A stretch of 64,000 bases of DNA from Salminus brasiliensis (taxonomy: Eukaryota > Chordata > Actinopteri > Characiformes > Bryconidae). Below are positions 52,496-64,000 of the stretch, in pieces. The notes beneath the pieces were generated by a model that was not told the DNA's origin, did no database searches, and saw nothing but the letters and a program-made list of their open reading frames with translations. The DNA lies in contig NC_132893.1 in assembly GCF_030463535.1 (NCBI RefSeq), positions 26,844,782 through 26,908,781 on the forward strand, read 5' to 3'. Each line of letters opens with the position of its first letter. Position 1 is the stretch's first letter. Both the position numbers and the translations under genes were made by a program.

Positions 52496-53014
52496 GGGCC
52501 CTATGTTGAACCTTGCGCAAGGTGCATTACAATGCCTTCGCCTGTGCAGTTTAATAATGCCGATGGCCGTGGTGGTCTCAAAATGAGGTGTTTTCAGGTA
52601 AATTTCTGGTGTATTGATATCTTGGCAATGCAAAACACAGGTGCGCCACTGACTGTAAAACAACCTAGGAAGACGTCAACAATCAGACCTTCATTGCTAT
52701 CAGTGAATTGTCAACACAGGCGGGTGCCCAGTGTGTGTACACTTCCACTTTGCGGCATTTAAATAGCAATATGCCAAAGTCAGACCGCAACTGGCTCTTA
52801 AAGGGATTGGCAAGTGACACGCTGATTGGTTTATCGCACATTACGCCCAAAACACCAATGATTAATTAAGAGACTCAGTACCTTTTGCGCATTTTGAGCC
52901 GTGCAAGGCGCACCTTTACCGTCGTTTTGATAGCAAAGACACACTGACTCGTCCTATATCAAGCTGCGCGGTGTGCAGTTGACAGCTCGCCTAAAGATTA
53001 CTAATATAGGGCCC
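52496..53014. mobile_element. Non-autonomous DNA transposon with GGGCCCTAT terminal inverted repeats
   Basis: GGGCCCTATGTT at 52496 is inverted at 53003-53014 (AATATAGGGCCC). The interior has GCGC-rich words (CTTGCGCAAGG, GCAAGGCGCACC, CTGCGCGGTG) unlike the AT-rich surroundings. 519 nt. The target duplication is unclear. The layout resembles hAT-type non-autonomous elements of fish. Confidence 0.7.
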
Positions 53015-54349
53015 TGTCAGTCATTGAAAAGATGTTAAATCAACTTTGAACTGTCAACATTAACTTCAATGAATCAATGTTCCCATCAGATGTTGATTCA
53101 TCTTCACTTTTGCACCTGGGAGTAATATTGAAACAACATTAAAATAACAAAAATCAACAGAAAACCAATATCCTTTTAGAGCTGAGAGCACAAAGCTTGG
53201 GTTACTGTCAAGCTCTGGGAAAGAACTGATCACAACTATGATTGTTCACATGCTTTCATATCCTGAGATCATGACATAAATGAGACAGTACAATGACTTT
53301 ACTTGTTTTTGAGCAAACAGGTCAGACAAATCAAATCAAAGTGATTTAGGAGATTTCAGCTTTTAGTTTATCTCAGGTTTTTCACTCTCTGTGATAGGTA
53401 TGCAACGTTAGGTGGGGGAGCTGATGCTCATAAGCACCAGACTGTGTGACATGGGTGCTCCATCTGCTCTCTGATTACCAAACAGAGTGTTCCTTCAGTT
53501 TCTGAGGGCTGCCAAAACTCTCAGCATACTGTTGAGCTCCATGTTGAAAGCCCATCTGGGTGTTAATCCAATAATGCAACAAGATAACATTTGTCACTCA
53601 CATTTTCCCACAAGCCAACAATCTAAGGATCTATGAGATCCTAATGAGCATTGTCTAATGCAGTGGTTCCCAAGCTGATCTTCAGGGTCCACAAAGGTCC
53701 ACAGATTTTCTATAACCCAAAACATTCATATATTTGAAAAAAGGAGGGCCTTCTGAGGTCCCCCTGAGGCCCAATTTCATAAACAGTGGTCTAATGTCAA
53801 TGAAGCTACAGCTGGTACCACCTGATTTTGAATTTAGACTTCTGGAAGACGAGACGATGGCATTCTGTTCACATGATAAAGCCATATCTTAAACAAATCT
53901 GAGTCATTCACTGCTGTATGGATGTATGCAACTAATTGCTGTCCATTTCTCTCATATTCAGGAAGAGCAATGCGTCACTGATTTCCACCCCTGGTGAAGC
54001 GCTGGGTCTTTTCTGCTGCTGCCGGACATTTATGGCGGCCACACGCCACGCATATCTTTAGATGAGACTTTAAACATCCTCCCATATGCAGAGGGGCCTG
54101 ATCAAGCAGCAGGATATCCCAAACCATCTTGATGTGAGCTGCCTCGCTGTTCCTGTTCCTGTTTTGTCTCGCTGGTGGTGAACATATGCATGTCTTCTGG
54201 GTGAAAACCTTTAAAGTGATGCTTTGGATAAACATCAAACCTGTATGGTTGGTTTCCTGGATTAAGCCTAGTGCTTTGAACAGATTCTCTATTGTAAGGA
54301 ATACACAGTTGTGAAGCAAGGGTATATCCTGCTTTTGTTAGAGTAACAA

Positions 54350-54668
54350 CATCTCTACAGTCCAGATTATGGAGTATTGCTGTGAGGATTTGATTGCCTT
54401 CAGCCACAAGAGATCAGGATGTTGGATGATCACCACCCCACCTTATTCTCAACTCCCCAACTCATCCCAAAAGTACTGGATGGAGCACCAGAGAACACAG
54501 TTCCACTGCCCCCACCACTGGCTTTAGGCATGGTGCCAACAGTTTCATGTTCATCTGCTCCAGAGAGTCCTATTCTATTGACAATACTTCCCTATAGGAA
54601 CCAGACAAGCTGTGCAGAGATGCATTCATTAGAAGGGCTGTCCACAAACATTTGGACATATATAGTGG
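54350..54668. mobile_element. Family 1 MITE-like element, copy F
   Basis: Reverse orientation to D and E. 'gatgatcaccaccccacctt', 'ccagagagtcctattctatt' and 'ctgtccacaaacatttggac' are shared with A and G. Confidence 0.7.
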
Positions 54669-54820
54669 ATGAGTAGATTATATGACACCATGTTTAAACA
54701 ACATAAGCAAGGCTGTATGAGATTGATTGATATAATTTATATGGAAATATGTGGATATTAAGGCATGCAGATTGCACCATGCTTATTACCTTGCTGTATA
54801 TAAGCTCCCATTGCTCAGTA

Positions 54821-55090
54821 CACTGTAAAAAATGACGGTGCTACAAATGGTTTTTTGAGTGATGCCATAAAAGAACCACGATTTCTTCCATAAAGAACCA
54901 TGTTTGTCATAGAGATGTGTGAGTCTGAAGAACCTTCAAAAGACCCCAAAAGCTTGCTCTTGATGTGAAGGTTCTTCATCAAGTTAAAGGTCACATCTCT
55001 ATTACACAAAAGGTTCTTTATGAAACCAAAAATGGTTCTTCTATGGCATTGCTCAAAGAACCTTTTGTGGCACCTTTATGTTTTAGAGTG
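54821..55090. mobile_element. Complete foldback MITE, TA target duplication
   Basis: TA at 54819-54820 and 55091-55092 flank a 270-nt element. Its arms of about 58 nt are inverted repeats: 'cactgtaaaaaatgacggtg' against the complement of 'cacctttatgttttagagtg'. The inner part is also palindromic (AAAGAACC / GGTTCTTT). A TA duplication and CACT ends fit a Tc1/mariner-powered MITE. Confidence 0.8.
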
Positions 55091-56079
55091 TAGCTATATT
55101 AGCATTGTAGCTCCAGTGCAAGACAAAGAGTCTAATCTTCAGACACCAAAAATGACTTGGCTGAACCACTGCTTTAAAGCTTAGGGTTCATTCAGTTCTT
55201 GTGCATAGGAATGAAGGTAACTCATGGTTGGCAGCTTCCCAGAGATGATGATATTTCATTTTGTGCAGACTTTGCATCGTGTTGCGTCATGTTGCAGCGC
55301 ACTGGGTAACCGTACAGATAGACATGCTAAGCTTTAGCTGTAAACAATCACATCAATGTTTTCTCGGCTTTCTCAGGAAATGATGTGACTTTGCACTGCG
55401 CTCAGCAGGAAATTAGCGTCTTCCGCAGCACATTTGTGAAGACACATGTTGCACATTCGCCACATGTCGCATTTCAGAGGCTTCTGAAGATGGATCATCT
55501 TTTTTGAGAGAAGGGAACCCTCCAAGATGCCTAGTATGCATCATACAGCCATCACTGCAGTCTGGTCTCCCAGTCCTACCCTTTCTGTCTGCAATACCTT
55601 TATTGACGTAAAGAGAGCTGTTGCCACTTACTCAGCGTGAGGATTTTGGTGGAGAGGAATGGCTTAAGGCAAATGTGGGCATCCTTAGAGCTCTCTGGTG
55701 GCACCCAACAAAAACAACTACACTCTGTCACGCACATGTTTTATCTCGAAATTCACCGATATGTACACATGCCTGGACAGAGAGAGATTGCGGCATGTGT
55801 TGCGGAAAAACGCTCAACATGGAAGATGATGAGTTAAAGACGCATTCTTGTTTGTCAAGGAAGAAAAGAGGCGAGCATAAGAGGTTCCAGTACATGGATT
55901 AAAGTGTCATCACCAGTGAGCAACAACAAGACGATTGGCCGGCAGACATTGTGTGAGGTATTTTAACACTGACAGTGAAACTGAAGGCTTATTGTTCCCC
56001 AAATGTTCGAATGGCACGCTATGTGTTTTTATACAATTTGAAAATATGACAGCTGCCCTTTATTTTGTGTGAATACTTC

Positions 56080-56830
56080 ATGGTGAATGGGGCAATAGAA
56101 ATGGTCCAAAATTACTTAAAATGACTAGCCCAGAGTCCAGGCCTCAACATCATGTGTTTCAGATTACCTGGATGGTGAAAAGCAGAAGAGCTTATCTCCT
56201 GGGATTTTCAAGCACAGTAGTTTTGAGTTACTCATAATCGCACGATAAAGAAATATTATCCAGTGAGCGGCCGTTCTGCAGATGACATGTTGTCATGATG
56301 ATGTTGATGAGAGAAACTAACAGAGAATGGCCAGATTGAGATTATAGAAAGGCTACAGTAACTCAGATAACCACAGTTGAGGTGGGCAGAAAGGCATATT
56401 AGTCAGCCAAGAACAGAAAGCTGAGGCTGCAGTGTGCACAAGCTCATCAAAACTAGAAATCGTAGCCTGGTCTGATTAATCTTAAAAATAAGATTTTGGC
56501 ATCAACAGCATGAATCAATGGACATAACTAGTCTTGTATCAACAGGTGAGTCCAGGTTGGTGGAGGTGGTATAATGGTGTGGGAATACATTTTTATCTTT
56601 GACTTTTGACACTTTGGTTTTTGGTAATACATATCATCGGATGAATGCCACAGCCTATTTGAGTACTGTTGCTGACCATGTTCAGTGTTCTTCAGTGGCC
56701 TTCCTCATCATCATATCTGAATCTAGTTGAACAGCTTCATAATGTGGCAGAAAGAACAACTGAAGCTAATTTGAGAGCAGTGAGGTATTAGTATAGTGTT
56801 CATAATAAAGTAATTGGTGAGTGTGTTTTG
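56080..56830 (+). pseudogene. Decayed Tc1-like transposase, copy 2
   Basis: It shares with copy 1, in the same order, 'gccaagaacagaaagctgagg', 'gcatgaatcaatgg', 'atccagtgagcggccgttctg' and 'gtaactcagataaccaca'. It also retains 'ggtggaggtggtataatggtgtggg' (short extracts). No open frame survives. Confidence 0.7.
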
Positions 56831-59773
56831 TGCATTCCTTTTTCCTGACATTGGAAAATTAATAACTTGTACTTAAGGTCTGTTTTGACTGAAAATTAAA
56901 CAAATGAAGGGGGATCTCTTTCTCTCTGTGCAGTGCTATAAGTAATGTAAGGTAAAATAATGATCATTCCTCAGATGGCATTTAGATTCTCAGAATTAAA
57001 GCCCCTTCTACAAAAATGTAAAGTATGAAAACCACCATCAGAATTAATCAACAATCTGAAAAATGCAGCACATCTTCTGTCACAGAAATGTTTCCAAGGT
57101 TTTTGTAGGCCACAGATATCCTCTGTTCCCATGTTATTGCTATAGCCTTTCAACTTTCCATGTAGAAAAAAAATTAGTGCTTCCACAAATGAAAGAAAAC
57201 ATTCCAGCATGGCTAGATCTTACACAAACACAAACTGTAAGAAACCAGTACATACACAAATCCTATTTTGCACCCTAGCCAAGCATGCAATCAATTCAGT
57301 TATAGATGATCTAGAAAACACTGTTAACAAGGTAAACATAGCATCAATAATGAAAACTCCAAACTCCTTCACACATACAGTGATATGTATTATATTGAGT
57401 TATTTCCTATGGGTAGATGGCTTAACCCATGCATGATTTATCAAATTGTATTCCCCCTTTTACCTAAATGTAACCCATTAGCCAAGACATGGTTGGTTTC
57501 TAAAGCTAGTAAGAACTAGCTAATAAAATGTATCTTATTCGCCAACTTTTCTTAAGATGAAATTGCTTCTTAAAGCTCACTTAATCAGTTTTCACAAAGA
57601 TTCTAACATATGTTTTAACATATGTTGGGATTTGTTCAATTTACAAGGACAATGGGCTTCTGCATTGATCACATCATGGTAAACCGCTTGTATATGACTT
57701 AACAGTTCTCCATTTTCTCAGGATTCCCTCTATCATGCTGGGAGGATAAAGGCTTGCATGTGCTTTCTCTGCATCACCTGAAGAAAACACATCTTTCAAA
57801 CTGCTGCTGCAGAACATCATTGGACAGCTAAATGTGTTTGGAGGAGAACACTAAGCGCTGATCATGTTACCTCAGCTAACAGAAGCCCACACTGACATCT
57901 GCTGATTTATTTATCACATGCTTGCACAACGCTAATCTGTGGCTAGCAGCTTATATTACTTTTCCTATACATTAGCCTTGTAAGTAATTAGCTCCAGAAA
58001 ACTACAGAACTAAAGAAGCAAACTTTGGACCCCAAACATGTCTTACCTGATCAACTGAATTTGGAGTAAGGAGGGAATTGTGAAAACTGGATATTTGGCT
58101 GAACCATTGTCATTGAACCAAGTCATTTGTTGCTTTTTCCTGGACCCTGGACCTCCACAGACTGCCTCTGTAAAATCCCACTAATGTACGGTCATTGTTC
58201 ATAGGAGAAAGAACAAGCTTTGTGTAGCAGTAGGATAAGATTAGTTGGTAGACTAATCAGCCAAGCTAGAAGAACAGAAGAACATAGTTTCTGTCTGGGA
58301 GCATGTGTCTGAGGCCTTAGCCTCTACCCTACTGCTGTGATTAAATCCTATTAATTGTCCTACCAAGAATTGCCGCTTGTTCTGGCTGTGCCTCTGAAAA
58401 ACCTTCAGTTGTATGAATAAAACCCTGCTTTCTGTTGAGCAGTTTCAACCAGCCCTTGATGAAATTAATCATTTTCTTTCTAATCCTATTTTTATGTTAA
58501 CGCTTAAAGTTTAGCTACCCCTGAATGAAAATGTTCAATTAGTTCAGCTGACCTATGTGGTGGTTAGCTTGAAAAATAGCCTAACGGTGTGACTCATGAC
58601 ATAATTTTAGATCTGGCAACTTCATAGCCAGTGAAAGATCACTAAAGAGTGTTACCTGCCTAATGAACGTTGAGGGCCTCAAGGTAAGGTTGGACTGGTT
58701 ACCCTTTGACTTCAGTTTTCTATAACAGAATGGTCTGGAATGGAGTAATTCTACTGAAAAAGTCCTTGAAAACATTTACACGCTTAGAGACATGTATTTC
58801 TGCTCTAGCTGTTTTGGCAACAGGGCCCTCCTGGGAGGCAATGTGTCGGGCCGTCCCAGGGGGTGTAGATTAGTCATTGTTTTGAAGGATGAAGGCACTA
58901 CTCTGTACCAGGCACAGTGTTTCAGCGTGATCCAGGTGGGAGGGGATGTGAACCAGTGCTCTTTTATTAACCCCTTCCCCATTTCTTCTCAAAGATCACT
59001 ACTTTATTACACATCTGGGCCAAAAAGCTTGAAGAGAGATAAAGATATGTGCTGCCCTTTTACATCAACAAACTCTAGGAGTCCTTAGGAACTCTAAGGA
59101 TTTTCTACTTCAAAAAAAAAAAGCCTGATGTTCCACTGAAAGTCTACAAATCACCTTCCACAAACAAATAAATACCAGTGTCCAAAAGGGTTCTATGCAG
59201 TGATGCTGTAGGAGAACCACTTCTTGGCCATTAACTAATCTTTCAAAGAATAGATCTAGTTAGTTAAAATATCCAGATAATTACTTTAAAATGACCAAAT
59301 ATGGTTCAATGGCATTGACCTTTGTCTAGCTTTAGTGAGAAGAATGAGATCTATGTTTAGTCATTAGTGATGGTATTCCCAAAATCTGATCCTAGATCAA
59401 CTTGCCTGGTTTTTATATATTCTTTATATATCAGTCATAGAAGCAGTATATTACTTTAAGGCCTATAATAGGCTTTTGGTGGCCATTAGTAGTAAGTCCA
59501 TTCAGTGGCTGGAATGAGACATAATAAAGCATGACTCCGTTAATCTCTCGAAATATTAGCCTCAATGCAACGTCTAGCAACAACAATGCATGTCATTGAC
59601 CAAATGGCCCTAAATATACATGCACTAACCTGATTATTGTCTTGCTAATTGCATATTATTCTTTCCAATTATTGTCCTTGGAAAAGCATCAAAGAGGAAG
59701 ATCATTTTTCATCTATTGGCCCCCTCACATGCTTAGAGGGATGAGGGATGAGGATCTGCGGAACCAACACATA

Positions 59774-59799
59774 TACACACACACGCGCGCACACACACA
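59774..59799. repeat. Interrupted (AC)n microsatellite
   Basis: ACACACACACGCGCGCACACACACAC, with a CG-rich centre. Confidence 0.9.
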
Positions 59800-60152
59800 C
59801 TGGTCCTTTGAGACAGCCCTGCACTTCGCTCATCTTTCAGCATGGCCTTATTTCAGAACCCATAAAGCTCGTTGAAAGCTGAGATAAAATACCCTCCGTT
59901 GTGTTCATCTGTAAAACCTTTAAAATGAACAGAGTTACTCTGAATGCTTATGAGTGTGCTTTACATTGTTTTCTGCAGTTGAGAGCAAGTTGATCAAGTC
60001 TACTAAATGGGGGGTTTCATGCCACACATCAGCCAATCGGCAACTCCTTATACTTCCTCATTCTGAGGCCTATTATTCAGTATCTCAATAGAAAACAATG
60101 CAAAAAGCCTATGGCCTGCTGACAAGGCCGGTAGTGTTCTTAATAACTTCTA

Positions 60153-60241
60153 TTACCAAAGAATAGCCACACCAGTTTGTATAGAAATCCCATTAGTTAC
60201 TGAATAATATGCCTTAGTTTGTAATAAGCCTTTCTGAGTTA
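60153..60241. repeat. Short dispersed repeat, copy 3
   Basis: 'aagaatagccacaccagttt' to 'ccttagtttgtaataagcct'. Same orientation and layout as copy 1. Confidence 0.6.
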
Positions 60242-62039
60242 ATGTCCATACCTGAGATTTAAAAGTCTATACATTGGTCTGTACTGGTCTGTACATTCTC
60301 TGAGCTTACCTGAGAACAAACTTGAAGGCTTTTATTTAAACCACAAAAAGTGTGGTTTTGCCCTGTTAATTTATCCTATTGAATTTAGTATTGTATTCAC
60401 ATGGGACTAATCATGTATACCAAAAAATGTATACATGTATAAATGTACAAAATAATGTAATGTAATAAATGTAATGCAATCAAATGATTCTTATTCGGGC
60501 TGGCAGGTGGTCAGCCAAACTGTGACTAAAGAAAATGTTATCACTTTGGAGTTTTCTGGTGTTTTATCATTCTCATCATCCTGGATAGCTGTGATGAATG
60601 TAAGTATGGATCCATTATAGAGTTAAAAGGTTAACCTTTTTAAGTGTGACAGTTTAGGTCATCTTATTTTTACTGTCTTCTATAGAAAGAGACATGATTG
60701 ACCTGAAACTGCTGAAAAGCAATAAAGTATACCATGTATACTTTGTAGCCACGTTTAAACATGAGTGATTCTATTTTTTACATTCATTTACTGAAGACCT
60801 TAGCGCTGAGTGCAGCTGTGCTGTATTTTTTTCCCCTTTCAGCATCTTGATAAGCAGGGCTGGTTTTGCTTTGAGACGCATGTCTCTTAACCTTCATTTA
60901 GCATCTAGGTGTGCTGGAAAATGTCAGACAAGCCATGGCTTGAAGGCCAAGGTCAAGGAGGGGAGAGGCAGTTAAAAAAGACTGCACTCTTTTGAAAGCA
61001 CACGTGGAGGTGGTAAGACTGAAACTGTCAACTGCTGAACATTTTGAAATAGGCTGTTTTTTCTGCCTTTTTTAAAAGTTGTAAAAATTATAGGATTGTG
61101 ACTTTGGTTGAGGTGCAAAATGCTCATATACAAAAAATCACTGTATTTATTCATAGTGCTGCTGTCCTCTTCTTGTGTCCTCTCAGCGCAATGTACTGTT
61201 AGCAGGCTAAAGCGACTGTAGCCTTGCCCCCATTCGCTTCTCTGGGTTCTGATGTGTGTTTAGCTCCAGTTTGGTTTAGATGAGATAGTCTGATTTGTTT
61301 TGAAGGAAGCTGCCCAAGGAGAGGAAACATGGTCAAAGCTAGTGTCGGCTAGTGTTAGATTTTAGGTTAGTGTGGTTTCCATGTTTGCTTCCATGTGTGC
61401 TCACCGGCTTTTTGAGCTGGAAAGCTCTCCAGGAAAGCTCTCCAGGAAAAGCTGTGGCCATGAGGCCTGGTTTGTGTGGCAACCCGTATTTCCATAACTA
61501 CTGGATGTGATGAGCTGCTCTCCGGTATCAACAACACCATATGGTGCTGAATTCACCAGTTTACCAGTTTTGACTTGAGCTTTTCCCAGTGGGCTGGGTT
61601 TATGTACATTTTGGGAGCATAAATATCAAGTCAAGACTGTTGCATAACAATTTGGGGGTTTTGGCCCACAGTTTGTCAGTTCCATGCACCGCACTTTAAT
61701 TCTTCAGCTAAAACTAGACGAATCCAGTTTGGCATTCTAGGAACCTAAATGCAAATATAAGGGAATTTTTAGATCCAAAAATAAATTGAGCTTGATTGCA
61801 GTCAATCAGTGTATAAAATAAAGGAGCTATACAACAGCCAAAAGTCTTTCAGTCATTAAAACCAGGCTTGTGTTTAAACAGTTTTTCCATGTTTTGACAT
61901 GGTGCTCCATGTGTGTCACATCAGCACACATTTTTTCCCCATGTTTGCTTTAGTGCTGATTTGACTTTTTTTTGGTCTATTGTTATGTTTGGCCTGGCTG
62001 AAGAGGATATTGTCTGCCCAGAGAGAGACAGATAGATAG

Positions 62040-62096
62040 ATACTTAGAGAGAGAGAGTGAGAGAGAAAGAGAGGGAGGGAGAAAGAGAGAGAGAGA
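62040..62096. repeat. (GA)n-rich low-complexity stretch
   Basis: Imperfect GAGA runs with GAAA and GGGA interruptions. Confidence 0.9.
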
Positions 62097-63739
62097 CTTT
62101 TTCCATTAACAAACCCTGTGTGTCCTCTGTTGCTTATTGACTTGAGAGTTTTCTGGATGCAGAAAGAGTTTTATTGTATAAACTATTTTGGAGTGTGTTT
62201 CTGGACATATAACGAACAAAATTACACTGTTGTTAATGTTACTTCAGTTAAATACATTTACTTATAATAACACATTATAATAAGTTGTTTCAATGAAAAA
62301 CAGTGACTTAACTACATTGCTTGTTCAGTAAAAAACAACATTTCTAATTGACTCCTGGCACCATCTATTTGCGCCTATCCCCCTTTGTTAGATGTGAAGA
62401 ATCTGATAGACTTAATTTGTAACTGGCTGTGTCTCAAACTGAAGGTACCTGCCTTGATGTGTAGCTAAGTCAGTGCCTTAGAAGGCAGTGTAGTAATACA
62501 CATTTTAAAAACTACCAGAAACCTACCCAGCACAGTGAAATGGCCCAACGAGTTCAATCCAGGATTTGGGTTGAAAAAAAAACATCCAGCAGTTTTTAGA
62601 GTGTATGAATAACACATAAAATCAGTCCAATTATTATTACGCATATTAATATCTAGAGACAGCTGCATGGAGCCATTAATATTTCTTTAATTCAGCCCTA
62701 ACAAAAAGCTAAAAACAGTATTTTTTTTTAATGCAGTCTCATTTGATGAGACTTAATCAAATCTACTAGCTGTTCACGCTTCAATGGTAGGTGTCATATC
62801 AGATGATATGTGCTTGTAGGTGTGGGTAAAATGAAAACGTTTAATTAAACATTTGTTTTTTGTGACACACAGTATGCTCTTATGCTTAAAGAGCACTGAC
62901 CAACTGCATGTTTCATTACAGAGAGTGTAATTAGTCATTTAAATTGGTAAAAAATATAAAATTGTAAAAAGTATATATATATAAAATGACTGTACTAAGT
63001 ATAGGAGAGTATTTGGATAGTTAAAAAGTTTTTTGTCGGCATGCAATAAATATTGTGTATTGTGAATGGCTATATTTATCGTAATATAGCATTTCATGTT
63101 ACCTAAGTGCTAGTATCAGCTGTTAATATGCTTGTGTCTGTTTAGTTTTCTTTTATCCCTATGGACTCTGATACTCTCTTATTCATTTTACTACATTTGA
63201 ACCATTCTCCTGGCCTGTTCTGACTTCCACCGTGTGCAGTAGATGTGCTTGTGTCAACAGGAATTATTTGGGGATTATTCAAAGAAATTAATAGGGTGAC
63301 CTATTATTATTTAAGGAAAATAATAAAATCCCTCCATGCGTATTCAGAGAGAGAAAGAGCCAGTTTTCCATGTTTGGACAGAGACAGGAAACAGCTTTGT
63401 GGAGAGATTTTATTGTTCCCAATCAATGAAAGGAAAAGTGTGACGTGAGGGCGTGTGATTGAATCTCTGTGTGGAAGAAATGGGTGGTGTTGTGCTCCTG
63501 AAGGCCCGCAAAGCAGCTGGAGTCGAGCCCATAACTGGACCCTCTACATGAAGCACAGTGCCGTTAAAACCAGACTCCAACCACACCTTTTTACACTGAT
63601 GGAAATCAATGAGAACATGAAGCATAGTCTGACTGAACAAGAGCTACAACTGATCTGAATGTGAACACGAACTGTATAAATAGTAGGTATGTGACTTGGT
63701 GTGGGAGAAGAATGCTCAAATGTGATTTTACACACCTAA

Positions 63740-64000
63740 ACTACATGTCCAAATGTTTGTGGACACCTCTTCTAAGGAATGCACTTGGCTACTTCATGTT
63801 GCACCCATTGCTGACACAGACACATACAACTTGTCTAATCCCTGCAGAGAAGTACAGCCAAAAGAATAGGACTTTCTGTAGCAGATAAACATGAACCTAT
63901 TGGCACAATGCCTAAAGCCAGACATGAATTTGCACTATTGCATTAGGGGCATTTTTTTTTACAACACACAGCAAAGTGTAAATCCATCTAAATGTTACCT
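63740..64000. mobile_element. Family 1 MITE-like element, copy G, cut by window end
   Basis: The end 'catgtccaaatgtttgtgga' and internal 'agatgaacatgaacctattg'-type and 'gcacaatgcctaaagccaga' segments are the reverse of copies A and F. Confidence 0.65.

Larger units (their letters stand above)
32900..64000. other. Large gene-free region upstream of ankrd55
   Basis: Every open frame here is short, unspliced and without recognisable similarity, or sits in a repeat. I see no exon with good splice sites and a conserved peptide. Human has a wide gene desert on the same side of ANKRD55. Repeats and possible non-coding conserved blocks are listed separately. Confidence 0.7.

Noticed and set aside
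55621..55902. 93-aa plus-strand open frame
   Set aside because: No domain, no splice sites and no neighbour support. Two overlapping frames are equally open.

Overview
This is a vertebrate nuclear genomic window, almost certainly from a teleost. The best guess is an ostariophysan (characiform or catfish type), judged from the repeat families. It is AT-rich and exon-sparse, and it is full of microsatellites, tRNA-derived SINE remnants, Tc1/mariner relics and small foldback elements. Two complete multi-exon genes can be rebuilt exon by exon on the minus strand. Their reading frames close exactly across all splice junctions.

Layout. (1) At 201-677 on the plus strand is what looks like the 3' terminal coding exon of a gene lying mostly outside the window. 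It is tail-to-tail with the next gene. I cannot name it from sequence. The human neighbourhood (IL31RA facing IL6ST) suggests a class I cytokine receptor tail. (2) At 1999-9889 on the minus strand is il6st (gp130), the shared signal-transducing receptor of the IL-6 cytokine family: 15 coding exons, 2592 nt, 863 aa. A putative non-coding first exon and CpG-rich promoter lie near 13.3-13.6 kb. (3) At 15494-32405 on the minus strand is ankrd55 (ankyrin repeat domain protein 55): 11 coding exons, 1971 nt, 656 aa. One intron uses a GC donor. A GC-rich stretch with an NRF1-like site lies just upstream, near 32.7 kb. (4) From about 32.9 kb to the end I find no credible protein-coding gene. This fits a large intergenic region 5' of ankrd55. 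It holds repeats, decayed transposase fragments, two tandem-repeat blocks and several stretches that look like conserved non-coding sequence.

The il6st-ankrd55 order and orientation match human chromosome 5q11.2, so this is an anciently conserved neighbourhood. gp130 sits in the plasma membrane and activates JAK/STAT3. Its box 1, SOCS3/SHP2 tyrosine, dileucine and YxxQ motifs can all be read here. ANKRD55 is a soluble ankyrin-repeat protein of poorly known function. Nothing indicates that the two products work together. I found no prokaryotic-type system, CRISPR array, intact viral genome or new gene cassette. The most interesting items are the re-arranged gp130 tail, the GC-AG intron, the unidentified plus-strand exon and several repeat structures.
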